64,000 nucleotides of DNA from Phoronis australis (GCA_002633005.1 NMRA01000535.1:44912-108911); one strand, 5' to 3'. Positions 21,417 through 33,479 are shown, counted from the stretch's first letter. Numbers and translations: made by a program. Notes: generated from the sequence alone by a model not told the origin.

Positions 21417-24400
21417 GGGGCTATTCGGAGAATTCTCTTCGCGGTGTAATGGCTGTACTAGTGGTGATTGAATTGCTGTCTGCATGTAAACAGATGGTAA
21501 AAAGATGGAATTGTTGTCAAAATACGTCGTCCCGCTAAGCCTTATTATTGCTATTTTCCCCGGTACAAGTCTTCGACAGGTGGTCAAAAATTCCCAAAAG
21601 ACCTAAGGGTACTACATTCGTGGAGAATAGCGATCAAAAGGGTCAACCAACTGACAAAAGTTTGTGGATGCGGAATCCCCGTCAGTGGGTGCTCTATGCA
21701 TTTCCATTGGGAGACTACATATAACATTACTTGGTAAGTTTTTAGCAACCAGTTTCAATTGACATCGTTTGGTGATGTTATCCCCACCAGTTACCCCACT
21801 GAAAAACGGGTGGTTTATCGAGAGAAACTAAGTGTTTCTTTTCGGAAACTCACCCGGGACTCGGATGCCGGGTGGGCTAGCAGCACATATTCGCATATTC
21901 AATTGTCCTGGGTGGGAGTGCGCCCAATATAAGAGGTGTATGGTACGTGACGCTCAGAAGCCAAGGGTGACTTTTTCACAACAGTTTCTCTTAAAAAACT
22001 ATGCTATGTCCAATAAAAGTTCTGTAGATGTGCGAGTTTCCTTGTTTTATAGCCGACCCCACCCCCAGGACTACAAGATTTAGTATGTTCTGCCTTACAA
22101 AAGTAGTTTTGTCTTGCATTTTCTTTTACAGTTTGCTAATATTTCTTTGACTATTCTGTTACAGGTAAGAGAAAACGACTGAAACCAGCCGCCTGACTAT
22201 CTGTTTTACCTTTTGACAAAGTGAAAAGCAATCCTTCAGCAATATCTTGATAGAATTGAACCTAATTCAGAAATTCTGCTCTTGATATGCCTGATTATGG
22301 ACAATGTTGTTTCTTTGTATGTATGTGGTTGTTCAGTTTGCCATTTTGTTTTGAAATACACTGATAATTTTTATTCTCGAATCTTGTGCATGGCAAATTC
22401 TTATCCAGCTACCTACAATTGAAAACATACTTTTCTTGCATGTGGAACTTTTGTTCTTAGACAAGTTAACACAAAACTTACAATTGTTCAGTGGCCTTCT
22501 TAAGAAAGCTCTAAAAATAATTAGACACACACACACAACAAATCAAATGAAGGGAATACTTCAGTTTGATTCTTACACATTTCTATAGGTTAACAGGAAA
22601 ATAACAATTCGTAAGCATATTCGGTAATCATTTCAGCTTTATAAAGAATAAGCACAACTGCACTGTTAATTCTGTGAAAACCTTCCTGATGATGCCAAAA
22701 TTATTCCATCATCAAAGTGTAACATTAACGGGCTTTCTACTGAAAATAAGAAAATCGATGCAGTCACTGAATGCCATTTCCTCATAATGCGTACCATATG
22801 TGAAAAGCCTTCTGAAAAGAAAAGTTAGTGTCAGTCAGTGAGAAAGAACAGATATTTTTCCAGATGCTTTGCTTTTCATTTCACTGTGATCTAGTTTCAA
22901 TGGTCTATAGAAGTGGTTGTAAAAAGGTCCAGTTTCGGCACGTGGCTTTCCTTCGTGTAACCTCATTCAGCCTCAATAACATCCACAATTAGATCCTTGA
23001 AGTGACACACAACAGCATATCTTTTGACTCGTTTTGTGCCTAAAGTCTGACCCTGAACTAGACCAGAGTGTCACTAGGTCTTCTTTAGCTTCAGTCCCTC
23101 ATGTTTCTTCCAGGAAAGGAAGTAAGCTGATGTCCACACATGACTCATTGCCTAGGAACTTGCATCCTCACCAATGAGACTGACTTGTGTAGCAGTCAGA
23201 TATAGTTTCTCTTGACACACAAACATTCCACTGGCACATTGTTTTATGGTAACTTAGTACGGCGATTCACATTTCTCCAGGGCCACTGACTTGTACATGG
23301 TGCCATGCAGCACTGCTGGTGCGTGTAAATGCTGTGGGAAGAGAAAGGAGTAACAAAGCTTGTCTATGTTGCGGCTTGAAGTGGCCTTACAATGTCATTG
23401 AACCTGGAACAAATGTTGAAATATGAATAACTAATTACTCCAGGTTGGGTAAAAATGCTACCCCTGTTTTTCAAAAATATGATATGGTGACTGCTCTACA
23501 ATTTCACAAAAATAAATAATCACTATTTTCAGATAGCAAGGGTGAATATAATAAGTATTGTATAAAACTGCGTATTTATCTTTCATTACTTATATTAGAT
23601 ACTACTTAATCGTAAATACCTCTATGTATATTAGCTTCATTTATGAATTGTTTACAGCCCAGATATAATGCTTAGCGATATCTGGGTTTCTCCTTATTTC
23701 TTTGTATGTTCTGTGTATTCTTCAATAAATATTTATCACTTTAAAAAAATCTTTCATTCGTAGTCATAACAATTCTTTAAACGCATCACTTGTCTGAAAA
23801 ATATGCAAGTTCTGAGACAACTTCAAACCTTTGTTACCCATTTTCAAGGTTTATGTTTTTAATATCTTCAGCAAATTTAAACTCCGATTACAGATTCATG
23901 GGTCTGTCAGGCATACTTCTAGTCTAAGGCTGAGGGAACGGTTTCTCAGACTTTTTATTTTTCTTCTAATAGAAAATATGAATACTTGGGTCATTTAAAA
24001 AATGATGGATAATATTTCTGTTGTTTAAGAATAATTACAAATCGTAAGGCACCATCAAAAATGCAATTTTCGCAAAAAAATGGCGATCATTTGAATTTAT
24101 AAATGACTTGCAACATTTCAAGGCATGAGTAAAGACTCAGTCACTGAAAATTCAGAAAATGTAATATATTTCATGGAATTACAATTGATAGCAAAACGGT
24201 TTCATGAAATAAACTCGAAGGAGCTTCATGAAGGTTAAGAATTACCTCACCATGCTCTTTCCCTCAAACATGTATTACCTGTTATTTCCACAGCGTCAGT
24301 TGCACCAAATTTTACAACCCACCCCACGCCAATCCCCCGCTGAGGACCATAATAAGTAAATAAACAAAATGACTTACATACCTTTCTTTAAAAAAGTAGC

Positions 24401-25150
24401 TGTTCCGTTTCAAAGGCTTTGTTCGTTATCTCCGACATAGAAAGTGAGCTTTGACAACAGATCTGCACTGGACGGGAAGATCTTGCTGGTTAGCCAATTT
24501 TTGTCCATTCAGGGACGGTGCAGAAGCGATGCATATCTTCTCTGCACGATACAACTTGAGACCTCAAACCTAAAGGCAAAAGGTCACGTGAAAACAGACA
24601 TGATAGATTTCCATTTCAACGTGTAATAGATTCCGGAAGACATATGATAGGTAGTAAACAAATAGTCTAATGGATATTTGTCACTTGCCCTTCGCCATTA
24701 GGCTTGGATTGTAATCTTAACTCACCAGAGTTGACGGCATAAACATTCAGCATTGATGGATGTAGCTGTCACTGATAAACCTGTTAGAAATAATTTCAAG
24801 CAATATTACTGCTTTGATGTACGAAAAGATCCCGAGTGCTACGTCAAGTATCGTAACACACATCACAACAAACAAAGATTAACTTGACTGGCGACTGCCG
24901 CGAAGTCGAGATTGGCGAGTACCTCAGTTAACAGGCATCAGTAGAATAAATATGAAATTATCGTTAAAATAACCACAAACCTTACCTTTGTATTAGGATG
25001 TGCTTACATCCTCTCATGGAAGCACCATTTTCACGCAATCTCAGATTCAGTTGGCACAGCTGCAAGCCATTTCACCATGCATTTAAAGGGCTAGCGAAAT
25101 CGAGGCTGTTCATCTATCACCACTAGTACACGCGCGCCCTCTAGTTAATG
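21417..25150 (-). mobile_element. Copy B of the ~3.5 kb element, inverted
   Basis: It runs opposite to copies A and C. The left edge has the intact GGGGCTATTCGGAGAATTC end. The other edge matches only from CATTAACTAGAGGG inward, so about 20 terminal bases have been lost or replaced. It carries a 161-bp retroinsertion at 23588-23748 absent from copies A and C. With copy A it forms inverted arms of about 3.5 kb separated by about 3.1 kb. Coding content is degraded throughout. Confidence 0.75.
23588..23748 (+). mobile_element. 161-bp poly(A)-tailed retroinsertion with 10-bp target duplication
   Basis: ATCTTTCATT stands at 23578-23587 and is repeated exactly at 23749-23758. Between them lies sequence absent from the same position of copy A. 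It ends TTCAATAAATATTTATCACT followed by a TTAAAAAAA tail, with an AATAAA signal placed as in a polyadenylated transcript. This is the footprint of LINE-machinery insertion. The source transcript is unknown: a truncated LINE 3' end, a SINE or a 3'-UTR fragment would all fit. Confidence 0.8.
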
Positions 25151-26559
25151 GGTTGCAACAGGTGGCCACCATCTTGAAGGAGAGTGCAGCTACAGCCGCG
25201 AAAGTGACCTTTTTTCATTCTCAGCATGTTCACAAATACAAGCAAACCACTTTCACTGAGCCTACATGCAATGCCCACCTACAAAATGCCCCCAAACTTG
25301 GCCTACAACAAAATTTTAATATTTTGGCAGTGCAAATTGGCCGCGGCCGCAGCCTAACTATTCAGTGCCACCTAAGCTTTGCCCACGTGACAGCCATATT
25401 CGTTTTGGTCGTCTGTCGTGCTCCACAAGTTCGCAAAAATGATTAAAGTTACGCTATAAACAAACAGGTATGTCACATTTTCTAAGCATGAATTAAATAT
25501 CAGCTTTATTTCTAGTACATCAACAAAAATTGGAACATAATGACGCGCATTCTGAACGAATTTTGACCTCAAGCGGCAATCGATGTCCGTTTAACTTCAA
25601 AGCCGTTTTTCCCGGCTCGTGATTTCACGTTAGTGACAAGATACTCGGGCCTATTTTTCCGCAACGCTGGGTCAATTTTTACGAAATTTGCAAATTTGAA
25701 ATCCTCTAGGACTAAAGCAAAATCTGGTGCCAGGGTTTTTCGATACATGGACCAGATTTTTAGTTATTAGTGACCAAATGACAGAAAGTGGCGTGTTCGC
25801 CCTAACTCACACGCAAAAAAACACAAAATCAAGATCATAATGATTTTGTACATATATTCGATATGGATAAGTAGAATATTGCGTAAGGAAACAGTTGATG
25901 ATAATCCTTGTGAATTTTGTGAAAAAATCGAGGTAAAATTGGATTTTTGAAAAATAAAAAATACGATTTAAAAAAAAAACGAATTACAATAAAAACTTTT
26001 TTTTGGATTTTTGTCACTTTCAGAGTCATTTCTAACTAGTTAAAAACCCCTTTGTACTTATTTTAGTTAGAAACCTGGAGATTTGACCAGTGTATACACC
26101 TACCTCTAATACGCTTTTTCCCCAAACCAATATTTTTCATTCCTTTGTAGCTGACAGTTGTCATTAAGAGTTCATGAGTTCCACTAAAAACACGAACTCT
26201 AGGCCCACTCATACAAGATATTCATTTGTCTTCAGTATAAACGATACGGCTTCAGAGGCTGCGCTAGTACAAAGACCAGCAAAGACGAGTCACGTTTATG
26301 TACACGTTTCCGTTCTTTTCTCAATGGTTTCTTGGAAAGTTATCGAGTCGCAATGCGAGCAAAAAATGCAAAAATTAGCATGATTAGCTCAATAAATATT
26401 TGACCAATATAATAAGGCAGCCGGGCGTGGGATGTGATGTTGGGTGCAAGAATGGACATGCAAGGCGTGGGATGCTGGTGTGTTGCTATTTCCTTCAAAT
26501 TGTTTAAACACTTGGGTTTACACAAAAGTTCACAAATGGTTGATGATTAAACTGAGTAG
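25151..26559. other. No gene seen
   Basis: An open frame at 25153-25446 has no recognisable domain. Homopolymer A and T runs occur near 25970 and 25998. ACACCTACCTCTAATACG near 26098 resembles the inverted phrase at 18414. Confidence 0.35.
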
Positions 26560-26568
26560 CTGCAAACC

Positions 26569-27156
26569 CCTCGCTGGTTCCCTGCGTGTCTGCTAGCGGG
26601 TAGAGAACACGCAGGCACCATTCCGTAGCACGAGTTTTATCACTGATTGATGTAACCTCGGCAGTCATTGGTAAGCTTTACAACAAAGAAAGAAAACGTC
26701 GGACTGTGAACGATTTTTAGCCTTGTCATACAAGTAGCGTGGCAGCACTGAAACATTCCGTTTCTTTCTGCAGCAATGTTTTATAGCCGCGTGGTTGAAA
26801 CACATAGAATGCACACACATCTGGTCGATTTAACCGGTGCGTTATTTTTCCTGTATGAATGTAGGACTGCAACGTAAACAAAAGTCAGCAACAGTAGAAA
26901 AATGCACACCGAAAAGGCACAACCACAACTTTCCAATTCACATTTTCTGAACATATCCCTGTTAAGTACCGATTTGTCTGTACAACAGATAGCAAATTAT
27001 ATCCACATTTACATTTCCTCCATCAGTCATGCCACTTTGTTTACATAAAGTGCTACCTGTTGAGAATTCGACCAGTCAATCAGAAAATTCCCGAAGAAAA
27101 TTAAATGATATCTGCGCGTTCTCTTCCCCATAGCGGACACGCATTGAACCAACGAG
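26569..27156. mobile_element. 588-bp MITE with long inverted ends and 9-bp target duplication
   Basis: CTGCAAACC stands immediately outside both ends (26560-26568 and 27157-27165). The left end reads CCTCGCTGGTTCCCTGCGTG and the reverse-complemented right end CTCGTTGGTTCAATGCGTG. Similarity continues through AGAGAAC.CGCAG to about 55 bases. Within the left end CCTGCGTGT and ACACGCAGG form a further perfect inverted repeat. A nine-base duplication with long ends fits Mutator-like elements. A related end lies at 62799. No coding capacity. Confidence 0.8.
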
Positions 27157-27535
27157 CTGCAAACCTTTGTTCCGCCCAATCAGCGAACTATCAATTTATA
27201 ACATTTTTCAGTAATACATGTATTTTAGATATAAAAATAGTCGTTTTGGCATCGTAGGCTTTAAAAGTTTAGTTAATTTTGCGAAATGGATGCTTGTAGA
27301 AACCTGGGAGTAATATACATGTTGGTCCTGGGTAGAAACTAAGCGGTAGCGTAAAATTGTCTCGACCTACCACTTTGTACGCCACATGCGATTCAATCAC
27401 CAACGTGTATTACCGGGTCCAAAATATGCGTGTTAACGTGAAAGCATACAAAATATCCGCTCGTTTGCGTTTATTAACAGTTAAATACCGAACCTGACTG
27501 TTACATGATAACTGTTATGTCAACGGAGGGCGGGT

Positions 27536-27820
27536 TTATTGAGTCGGTGAATTGGGATCCACACAGATTTGTCGAACGATGATGGTGTCGTGTAAGCCCT
27601 TCTCCTTGACTTTAGTGCATTCCAATCCCTCCAAACATCCACACGTGTATTGACGGTTTTCGTCGTCGTACTTCATTTCGTTTTCCATAAGACAACGCTT
27701 TCCCGCGCGAATCTTGGCCGAGCAGCGTCCGTTGCGGATCCACAGTCCACCGTAGTTGGCACGGCAACACTCACCCATGTCGCAGCCATCGTTGTTGTGA
27801 CATTCGTATCCAAGTCTCGC
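27536..27820 (-). CDS. Secreted ten-cysteine peptide, exon 2 (prokineticin/colipase-like)
   Basis: The exon starts after the acceptor TTGTTCATAG at 27821 and runs to TAA at 27536-27538. It encodes about 94 residues with exactly ten cysteines: GYECHNNDGCDMGECC, then single Cys in NGRC, GKRC, YTCGC, GLEC and RQIC. The order (C, C, CC, C, C, CxC, C, C) is that of the AVIT/prokineticin and colipase-fold family, which also includes Dickkopf C-terminal domains, astakines and some venom peptides. The N-terminal AVIT motif is absent; exon 2 starts ARLGYEC. The frame at the acceptor is phase 0, matching exon 1. AATAAA occurs at the stop codon and again near 27470. A secreted signalling peptide is the best guess; the receptor is unknown. 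Confidence 0.7.
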   Translation of the reverse strand, partial: ARLGYECHNNDGCDMGECCRANYGGLWIRNGRCSAKIRAGKRCLMENEMKYDDENRQYTCGCLEGLECTKVKEKGLHDTIIVRQICVDPNSPTQ

Positions 27821-28365
27821 CTATGAACAATTGAAATGTATTTAAAGACAGGTAATAATAGTGTGTCGCAGGCGAAGTCTTTCGCAGACCAGCATGTTAG
27901 TTCTGGAGACGTTGTTGACAGTCTCAGCTCAGTGCTATGATCTGGTTGAAACCGTAGTTGCCTCGCGGCGAGATAATTCCAGCCAAAATCTCGAGAACAT
28001 ACTGTAATATCTCGCGTAATCTCGCGAAGTCTTGCTTTTCTAGAGACAGCCTAGCGTTATTGAACTCTACTCTGTACACGCAGATTGACATGTTTTCTTA
28101 CACAAGGGCTGTTGGAAACCTATGAAAAGACTGTCTGCGACTCTTCATACATTACGTACTATAGACCACCATTAAGACGATATTGACTCAAATAAGGTCA
28201 CCGAGTATGCTGTAAACATGTTATTTTATGGTCATATTTTATCCTATTATAATTCGGCCGATGTGACTGCTGCTGGCGATTTTTATTAAATACAAACTCT
28301 TTCATCCCTATACAGTTTTCAAATTCTCCGCCCTTAATAATGTACACAGTGGTGGATTTAGGGAG

Positions 28366-31300
28366 ATAGTCGGTGGGCCAGATCTCATAGCGTTCATCCT
28401 TGTGAGTACTTTGGGGGGGCAACCTAGTTTTTTTCTATGTGGCTAGATAATATACCTATAAACCAAATTCCAAAAAGTTCCCACGTCTACACTTGCACAT
28501 TTTTTTAAGAAAAAGTGTTTTTGTTGCACAAAATATGATGCACATTCCTGCCACTTGAAGACGCTTTTCTATTGAATTGACCAATCAGAGAGCCAGATTG
28601 TATTGTTGTGCTTAGTTACTTCAATATGGCTGCTCCCATGGAGTGTGATGCCTGTATAATTCAAGGTTTATCAAACAGCACAAAATTGTGATGTCAGAGC
28701 CTAAAGAAGCTTAGGAAAGCTTCCTGACGAAAGCTGATTGACTGTGGAACTCTGTAGATCAGTAGATCAAAAAGAAGAAGAGGTGTCACAAACGTTTGTG
28801 CAGAAAACAGCTGCATGCCCTGGTAGCCTACACAGTATACTGCTGAGTGCTATAGACTAGAATACCAAGTGTCAGACCAGAAAATTGAAAGGACATAGAA
28901 CGGCATAGCAACGTTTCAAGGCACCAACAGTAGTACTAAAGCTGAAGTTGCTGAAAGTGATACAGATGTTATCCAAGATTTCCCAAGAAAATCAATCACT
29001 TCCAAAATCTGAAACACCCAATTAACCTGAACAAGATAGGAACATTCTGAAACATGAGTGCATCATTTGTTAGCAGGAAAAGTACATTATGGGCCACATT
29101 TCAAGAAAGAGAAAGAAGTATAGCTTTCAAAAACAGGTACGTGTTTTTTAAAAATACATTTTGGTGTTTTCCACGTGTGATTCAGTATTATCACCAGTTG
29201 TTTTTTAACTTGTTCAGCCCCTTGACTGCCTAGGCCTTAGACAATACTGCTGACCCAGTAGAGACGATGATCATACTATAGGTACTTCATATGCCGGATA
29301 CTTTTCGGCAAATTATGTTCCTATAAGTTTAGAAGTACCGCGTAGAGAGATGCCTCTGAGGAGGTCGTTAATGTTTTCATTTGTTCCCAGTTTAAACAAA
29401 TACTCCTGCAATCCTGTTTTTCGAACACTCCATTCAGTTGCCACATCGACACTGCTTGCGCTAAGGGATAATCCTATGGCGTTATACTGTGGGTGTGATT
29501 TTAAAGCACTTTAAGTCTAAAATTTTTGAGAAGGTTAAATGGAGTAGATAGTTGCAAACAACATGCCCAAGTGGCCGTCATCCCCTGCCGTAGTCTCAAT
29601 TTTTTGTAAACATTAATTACTTAGGTAGCAGCTGCAATGATAATTAAATTAAAGTGCCTAAGTGGCCATCGTCGCCGTCGAAATTTGAGGACGATGGAAG
29701 CCACTGTCCATTTCGTCAAACGTCGATTACCTTAAGTGTAAATCGATTGACTATGGTTTGAGCATCTGATTTAAAAAAAATTAAATTTCAATCACTGCAC
29801 AGGTATATCAGCTGATTTATTTTCAGCTGCATCTACTGATCTAATTATTAGACGATCAACATTATTAGGCTACAGATCAAACGGCATGTAAATTTGTTAG
29901 GCTGGTGGTGGATCAGCTCCTGATACGTCCGTCTGAAAAAGTTGCATGCCAACTCACTCATAGTTGAATGTTAAATTAGTGTTAACAGTTCGGGTTTTTT
30001 TCAGTTGGACTTGTATCGCAAGCAACAGCTCAGTCCAGAGCCCTGAATATGCAAATGAAATTCAAAGATAAAGACCTTGTGTCTTAGAAGCCAAGTACCA
30101 CAGATCATCATGCTATAAAAAAGAGAAAGACAAAGATTGTGGAGAGTGACGAATCCCCAGTTTTCAGAGATGTTTTTCTACAGTTTTGTTTGGAGTTCAT
30201 TGAATCAAAGCTTCTAGCACATGGAGATGTCATTTGCCTTTCAAAAATAAAGCAAGACTTTGAAGCTGTTCTTCAGAAAGCTGGTGTGCATGAAGTTATT
30301 TGGACAGGCAATCTTAAGAAATATTGTTGAAGCTACTCACTGTTGTAGTTTGTGCCTGACTAAGAGATACGAAAGTGAATTGAGGCTAGTGTTCAATAAT
30401 TCACTTGCTGACTCTAATTAACACAGCCCATTATAACATATTTTGAATCAAACGTTTGCCCAAATAGTGCCCGCCTCCAAACAAGGACTTAGTGTTTGAC
30501 CCTTCATTGCCTGCGGGCTAATCACCAGTGTGCAGTGCTGTACCCTCTCTAATCGACCATAGTTGGCTCCTTGGCGGTGGAGCTTTGCAGTTAATATGTA
30601 TGGCAATGACCGCATCTCCATTGACAGTACTAAACGATGAACGCTGCAAGTGCAAAAAGAACATGTGTGCTGGGAAACTGAGTTTGTGCTGCAATGCTGG
30701 GTCAAACTGTACAGAAATGTGCAGCTGTGACAACTGTAGTAACATCAGCAACACTGACTGCATAACATTGGATAGTTCTTTGACAAGTCAACCCTAAATA
30801 GACCTCCAACCCCGTTATTTCCTTTTTTGTATTAAAAAGTTAATTTTATTTGTTGATTAAGTCATAGAAAGTACATACTTTGATCATTGTCATGTATTTG
30901 TCTCATACTGCTTGATAAACGCTGTCAGAATAATCTATTATTTTCATACAGTCTTTGTGCACATTCACAGAGATCATTCAACTATATTGTTTTTGTACTA
31001 TAACGTATTTCTGGTGTATTATGCAAACAAGCTGTATTTTACACCATTAGTCAATGTTTTAGTCATTGAGGCACAAATTTTTCCCAGTCTCAAGTGTTTT
31101 GTGTTCTTTTTGTTGCCTGACAATGCCGGAATAAGCTCCTAGTAACATTCAGACTTAGTTTGCATTTTTGCCACTAGGTGTCTCTTTACGTTTTTTAAAT
31201 TTCACTGTTTACAATTAATTTACAATAGTAAAACGTGTAATGTGAGTGTAATATTGTTCAATACAATGGCACTGATGGGACCATATTACTTGTTTTACAA

Positions 31301-31545
31301 AAAAGTCACCAAAACTGTTGTTTTTACAAATATAAGTTTACTAAGCTCTTTGGTGATTATTAGGTAACTTCAAACTCAAATTTCTCAAAAATGTGCAACT
31401 TTATATGTGGGAACTTTTTAGATTTTGAAAACACTCTAATAAATGAATTAAAAAACACCAAAATAAAATTGCCCCCCTAAAGTACTCACAAAAAACATTT
31501 TCTAGAGGCCCTACAAAATCTGGCCCACCGACTAAGGGGCAAGGG
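28366..31545. mobile_element. ~3.2 kb inverted-repeat DNA transposon in the peptide-gene intron
   Basis: Left TAGTCGGTGGGCCAGAT (28367) and GTGAGTACTTTGGGGGGGCA (28402) have reverse complements on the right at 31545-31525 and 31499-31480. TTCCAAAAAGTTCCCAC (28470) pairs with the region near 31420. Ends are therefore over 100 bases and imperfect. Inside is a broken coding region on the plus strand. The outer right flank joins a separate MITE-like repeat (31525-31680), so the exact terminus is uncertain. No target duplication recognised. Confidence 0.65.
29040..30797 (+). pseudogene. Broken transposon protein with CIIC and CXC-like cysteine clusters
   Basis: Near 29054 one frame reads ECIIC, stop, QEKY, a C-x2-C start seen in invertebrate transposon-linked proteins. 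At 30139-30330 a frame reads ESDESPVFRDVFLQFCLEFI and continues through SKLLAHGDVICLSKIKQDFE. At about 30640-30760 a cysteine-rich block reads RCKCKKNMCAGKLSLCC then NCTEMCSCDNCSN, similar in spacing to tesmin/CXC zinc-binding motifs. Stops and frameshifts separate the three. All three lie in the same order and strand inside the inverted-repeat element, so they probably derive from one protein. The family is not identified. Confidence 0.5.
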
Positions 31546-31680
31546 GCCATGACACTCCCCTAAAATTCTCGCATACTCCCATTGGCAGTTCGGGGGAGCG
31601 AATGTCTGACGGCCAAAATCCTGGCTAATACTCTGCTCTGCCCCCCAACACAAAATCCTTGACCCGCTCTTGATATATGC
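31525..31680. repeat. Diverged relative of the 7408-7578 repeat
   Basis: It shares CATTGGCAGTTCGGGG, GAATGTCTGACGG, AAAATCCTGG and a closing AAAATCCTTGACCCGC with the repeat at 7408. It overlaps the right terminus of the 28366 element. Confidence 0.6.
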
Positions 31681-31689
31681 GCGCATGCG

Positions 31690-31995
31690 CTGCCTGCAGC
31701 TTGAAATCGCCACTGTTTTGTTTACATTAAAGGTCAAAGATCACATTTTCCGTATAAGGGAAATGTGCTACGTCTATGTCTTGCAATACTTAATAAGGAA
31801 ACGTGCTTTGCCGTGTGGGAGAAAATTCGATAAAGTGCCGAGCGCCTGACAGATCGTTTTATGATATTTGAAATTAAACGAAAATGCTTTGACATCAACA
31901 AAAATTCAAAGTCATTAGGAATAAACTGTAAAAATACCTGGTGAACAATTTGACTTCTGTTTCAGTGGCAGAGAACTACTTTGAAAATGCAATTA
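31690..31995 (+). repeat. Uninterrupted copy of the repeat that hosts element A (empty site)
   Basis: The left part, TTGAAATCGCCACTG through CATTTTCCGTATAAGGGA, matches the left flank of copy A (14719-14781). It passes directly into AATGTGCTAC and GACATCAACA, matching the right flank of copy A (18261 on). The 3.5 kb element is missing here, so this shows the pre-insertion state of a paralogous site. Confidence 0.75.
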
Positions 31996-32204
31996 GTCTG
32001 TTTTTCACGTCCTATGCCTCCTTAAAATAAACAATTACATCAGAGTGTACGCCGCTGGTGTACACAGGCGACATTATAGCCTCACAAAAATTTACTCATA
32101 TCAAAATATAGCAAATAACATCAAATGAAACATGCACATACACGCATTGAGTTATACGGTGGCTGTAAAAGGACGGCACGGCAACTTCTTTCTATGTTGC
32201 TAAC

Positions 32205-32754
32205 TCTATCGATAGACTTACTATCGCTATCGATAGACTTCTCTATCGATAGACTCGTTAACTCTATCGGTAGAGTTACTATCTCTATCGATAGATTTAT
32301 TAATTCTATCGATAGAATTACTATCTCTATCGATAGACTTGCTAACTCTATCGATAGACTTATTAACTCTCTGGATAGACTTACTATCTCTATCGACAGA
32401 CTTATTAACTCTATCGATAGACTTATTAACTCTATCGATAGACTTACTATAGCTATCGATAGACTTATTAACTCTATCGATAGACTTACTATCTCTATCG
32501 ACAGACTTTTTGACTCTATCGATAGATTTATTAACTGCATCGATAGAATTTTTATCTCTATCGATAGACTTACTATATCTATCGATAGACTTATTAACTC
32601 TATCGATAGACTTATTAACTCTATCGATAGACTTACTATAGCTATCGATAGACTTATTAACTCTATCGATAGACTTACTATCTCTATCGACAGACTTTTT
32701 GACTCTATCGATAGATTTATTAACTGCATCGATAGACTTTTTATCTCTATCAAA
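32205..32754. repeat. 21-bp palindrome array (TCTATCGATAGA) with 189-bp higher-order unit
   Basis: About 26 ATCGAT cores run from 32208 to 32728, spaced 21 bases apart with one 16-base gap near 32245. Most cores are the full palindrome TCTATCGATAGA. Spacers such as CTTATTAAC and CTTACTATC vary in a fixed order that repeats after nine units: AGCTATCGAT at 32451 and 32640, 189 bases apart. Because 21 is divisible by three and the core is its own reverse complement, both strands stay open (plus 32125-32778; minus 32121-32792 and 32227-32820) and encode seven-residue repeats containing SIDR. It is best regarded as a satellite within the peptide-gene intron; translation is unproven. Confidence 0.95.
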
Positions 32755-32820
32755 ATGCACGTCATGCACCGAGGATAAAAAAGGCATATCACTGTCGAAA
32801 GTTCTGAAAAGATCCAGCAT

Positions 32821-33479
32821 TTTGTTAAAGCAGACGGATTAGAATTATACGTATTCGAATTGTACTTAATTGACTCTGTATACTGTAATCTATGTGTCAG
32901 CCCAGACTTTATGGAAAACTTATATAAGAAATGTAAGTCATCTAGTACACAATTAATATGAAGCGTCCGGACATTTAATAATTTGCTATTGATAAGTGAC
33001 TACTTTTACGGGTAACGGTGTCTGAACGCCTGGATGATTTTTGTAGTGTATTGGAATCTACTGTTATTAATACACGTTTAAACAATATTAAGTTTATGTT
33101 CTATTTGAGGTGGTCACATTTTATTAGTAGTATTATTAGAATTAGTCGTTTAGTACCGTCGGGTCCTGGGTTAGACTTTACGCGACATCTGTTGTTGAGT
33201 TGAGGTGATTATCATCTTTCATGGGTTGTACGCGACTTCTGTTGTCGGGAGATGAGAGAGAATCAAGGGGATACTACAACGACGACGCTTGGTGGCCACG
33301 AAATAAGGTACTCTTTGATCTTATTCAGCAGCGTAATGCCTACTTTATTGAACAAACACAACGTCTTTTTAATGTCAGAACATCCGGGTGATAAACGGTA
33401 CCACGCCCTAAGCTGCCTGTATACGTCAGCAGTCACGTGACTTGCGGTTCGACCTTCCGGTTTACCGGCCACTTCCGGT
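32821..33479. other. No gene seen
   Basis: Short frames without recognisable domains. CACGTGAC occurs near 33436 and CTTCCGGTTTACC near 33454, the start of a motif-rich stretch that continues to 33660. Confidence 0.4.

Noticed and set aside
18414-26112. A 7.7 kb element bounded by GGTAGGTGgATACAC inverted ends
   Set aside because: Only about 15 bp match and no target duplication is found; TTAA occurs on the left only.
28198-28422. Coding exon of the peptide gene between exons 1 and 2
   Set aside because: The frame overlaps the left inverted end of the DNA transposon and has no cysteine pattern or splice bounds.
32121-32820. Long ORFs (about 200 codons, both strands) as ordinary protein genes
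   Set aside because: The open frames follow automatically from a 21-bp stop-free repeat unit; there are no flanking gene signals. Kept as a satellite and discussed as a finding.
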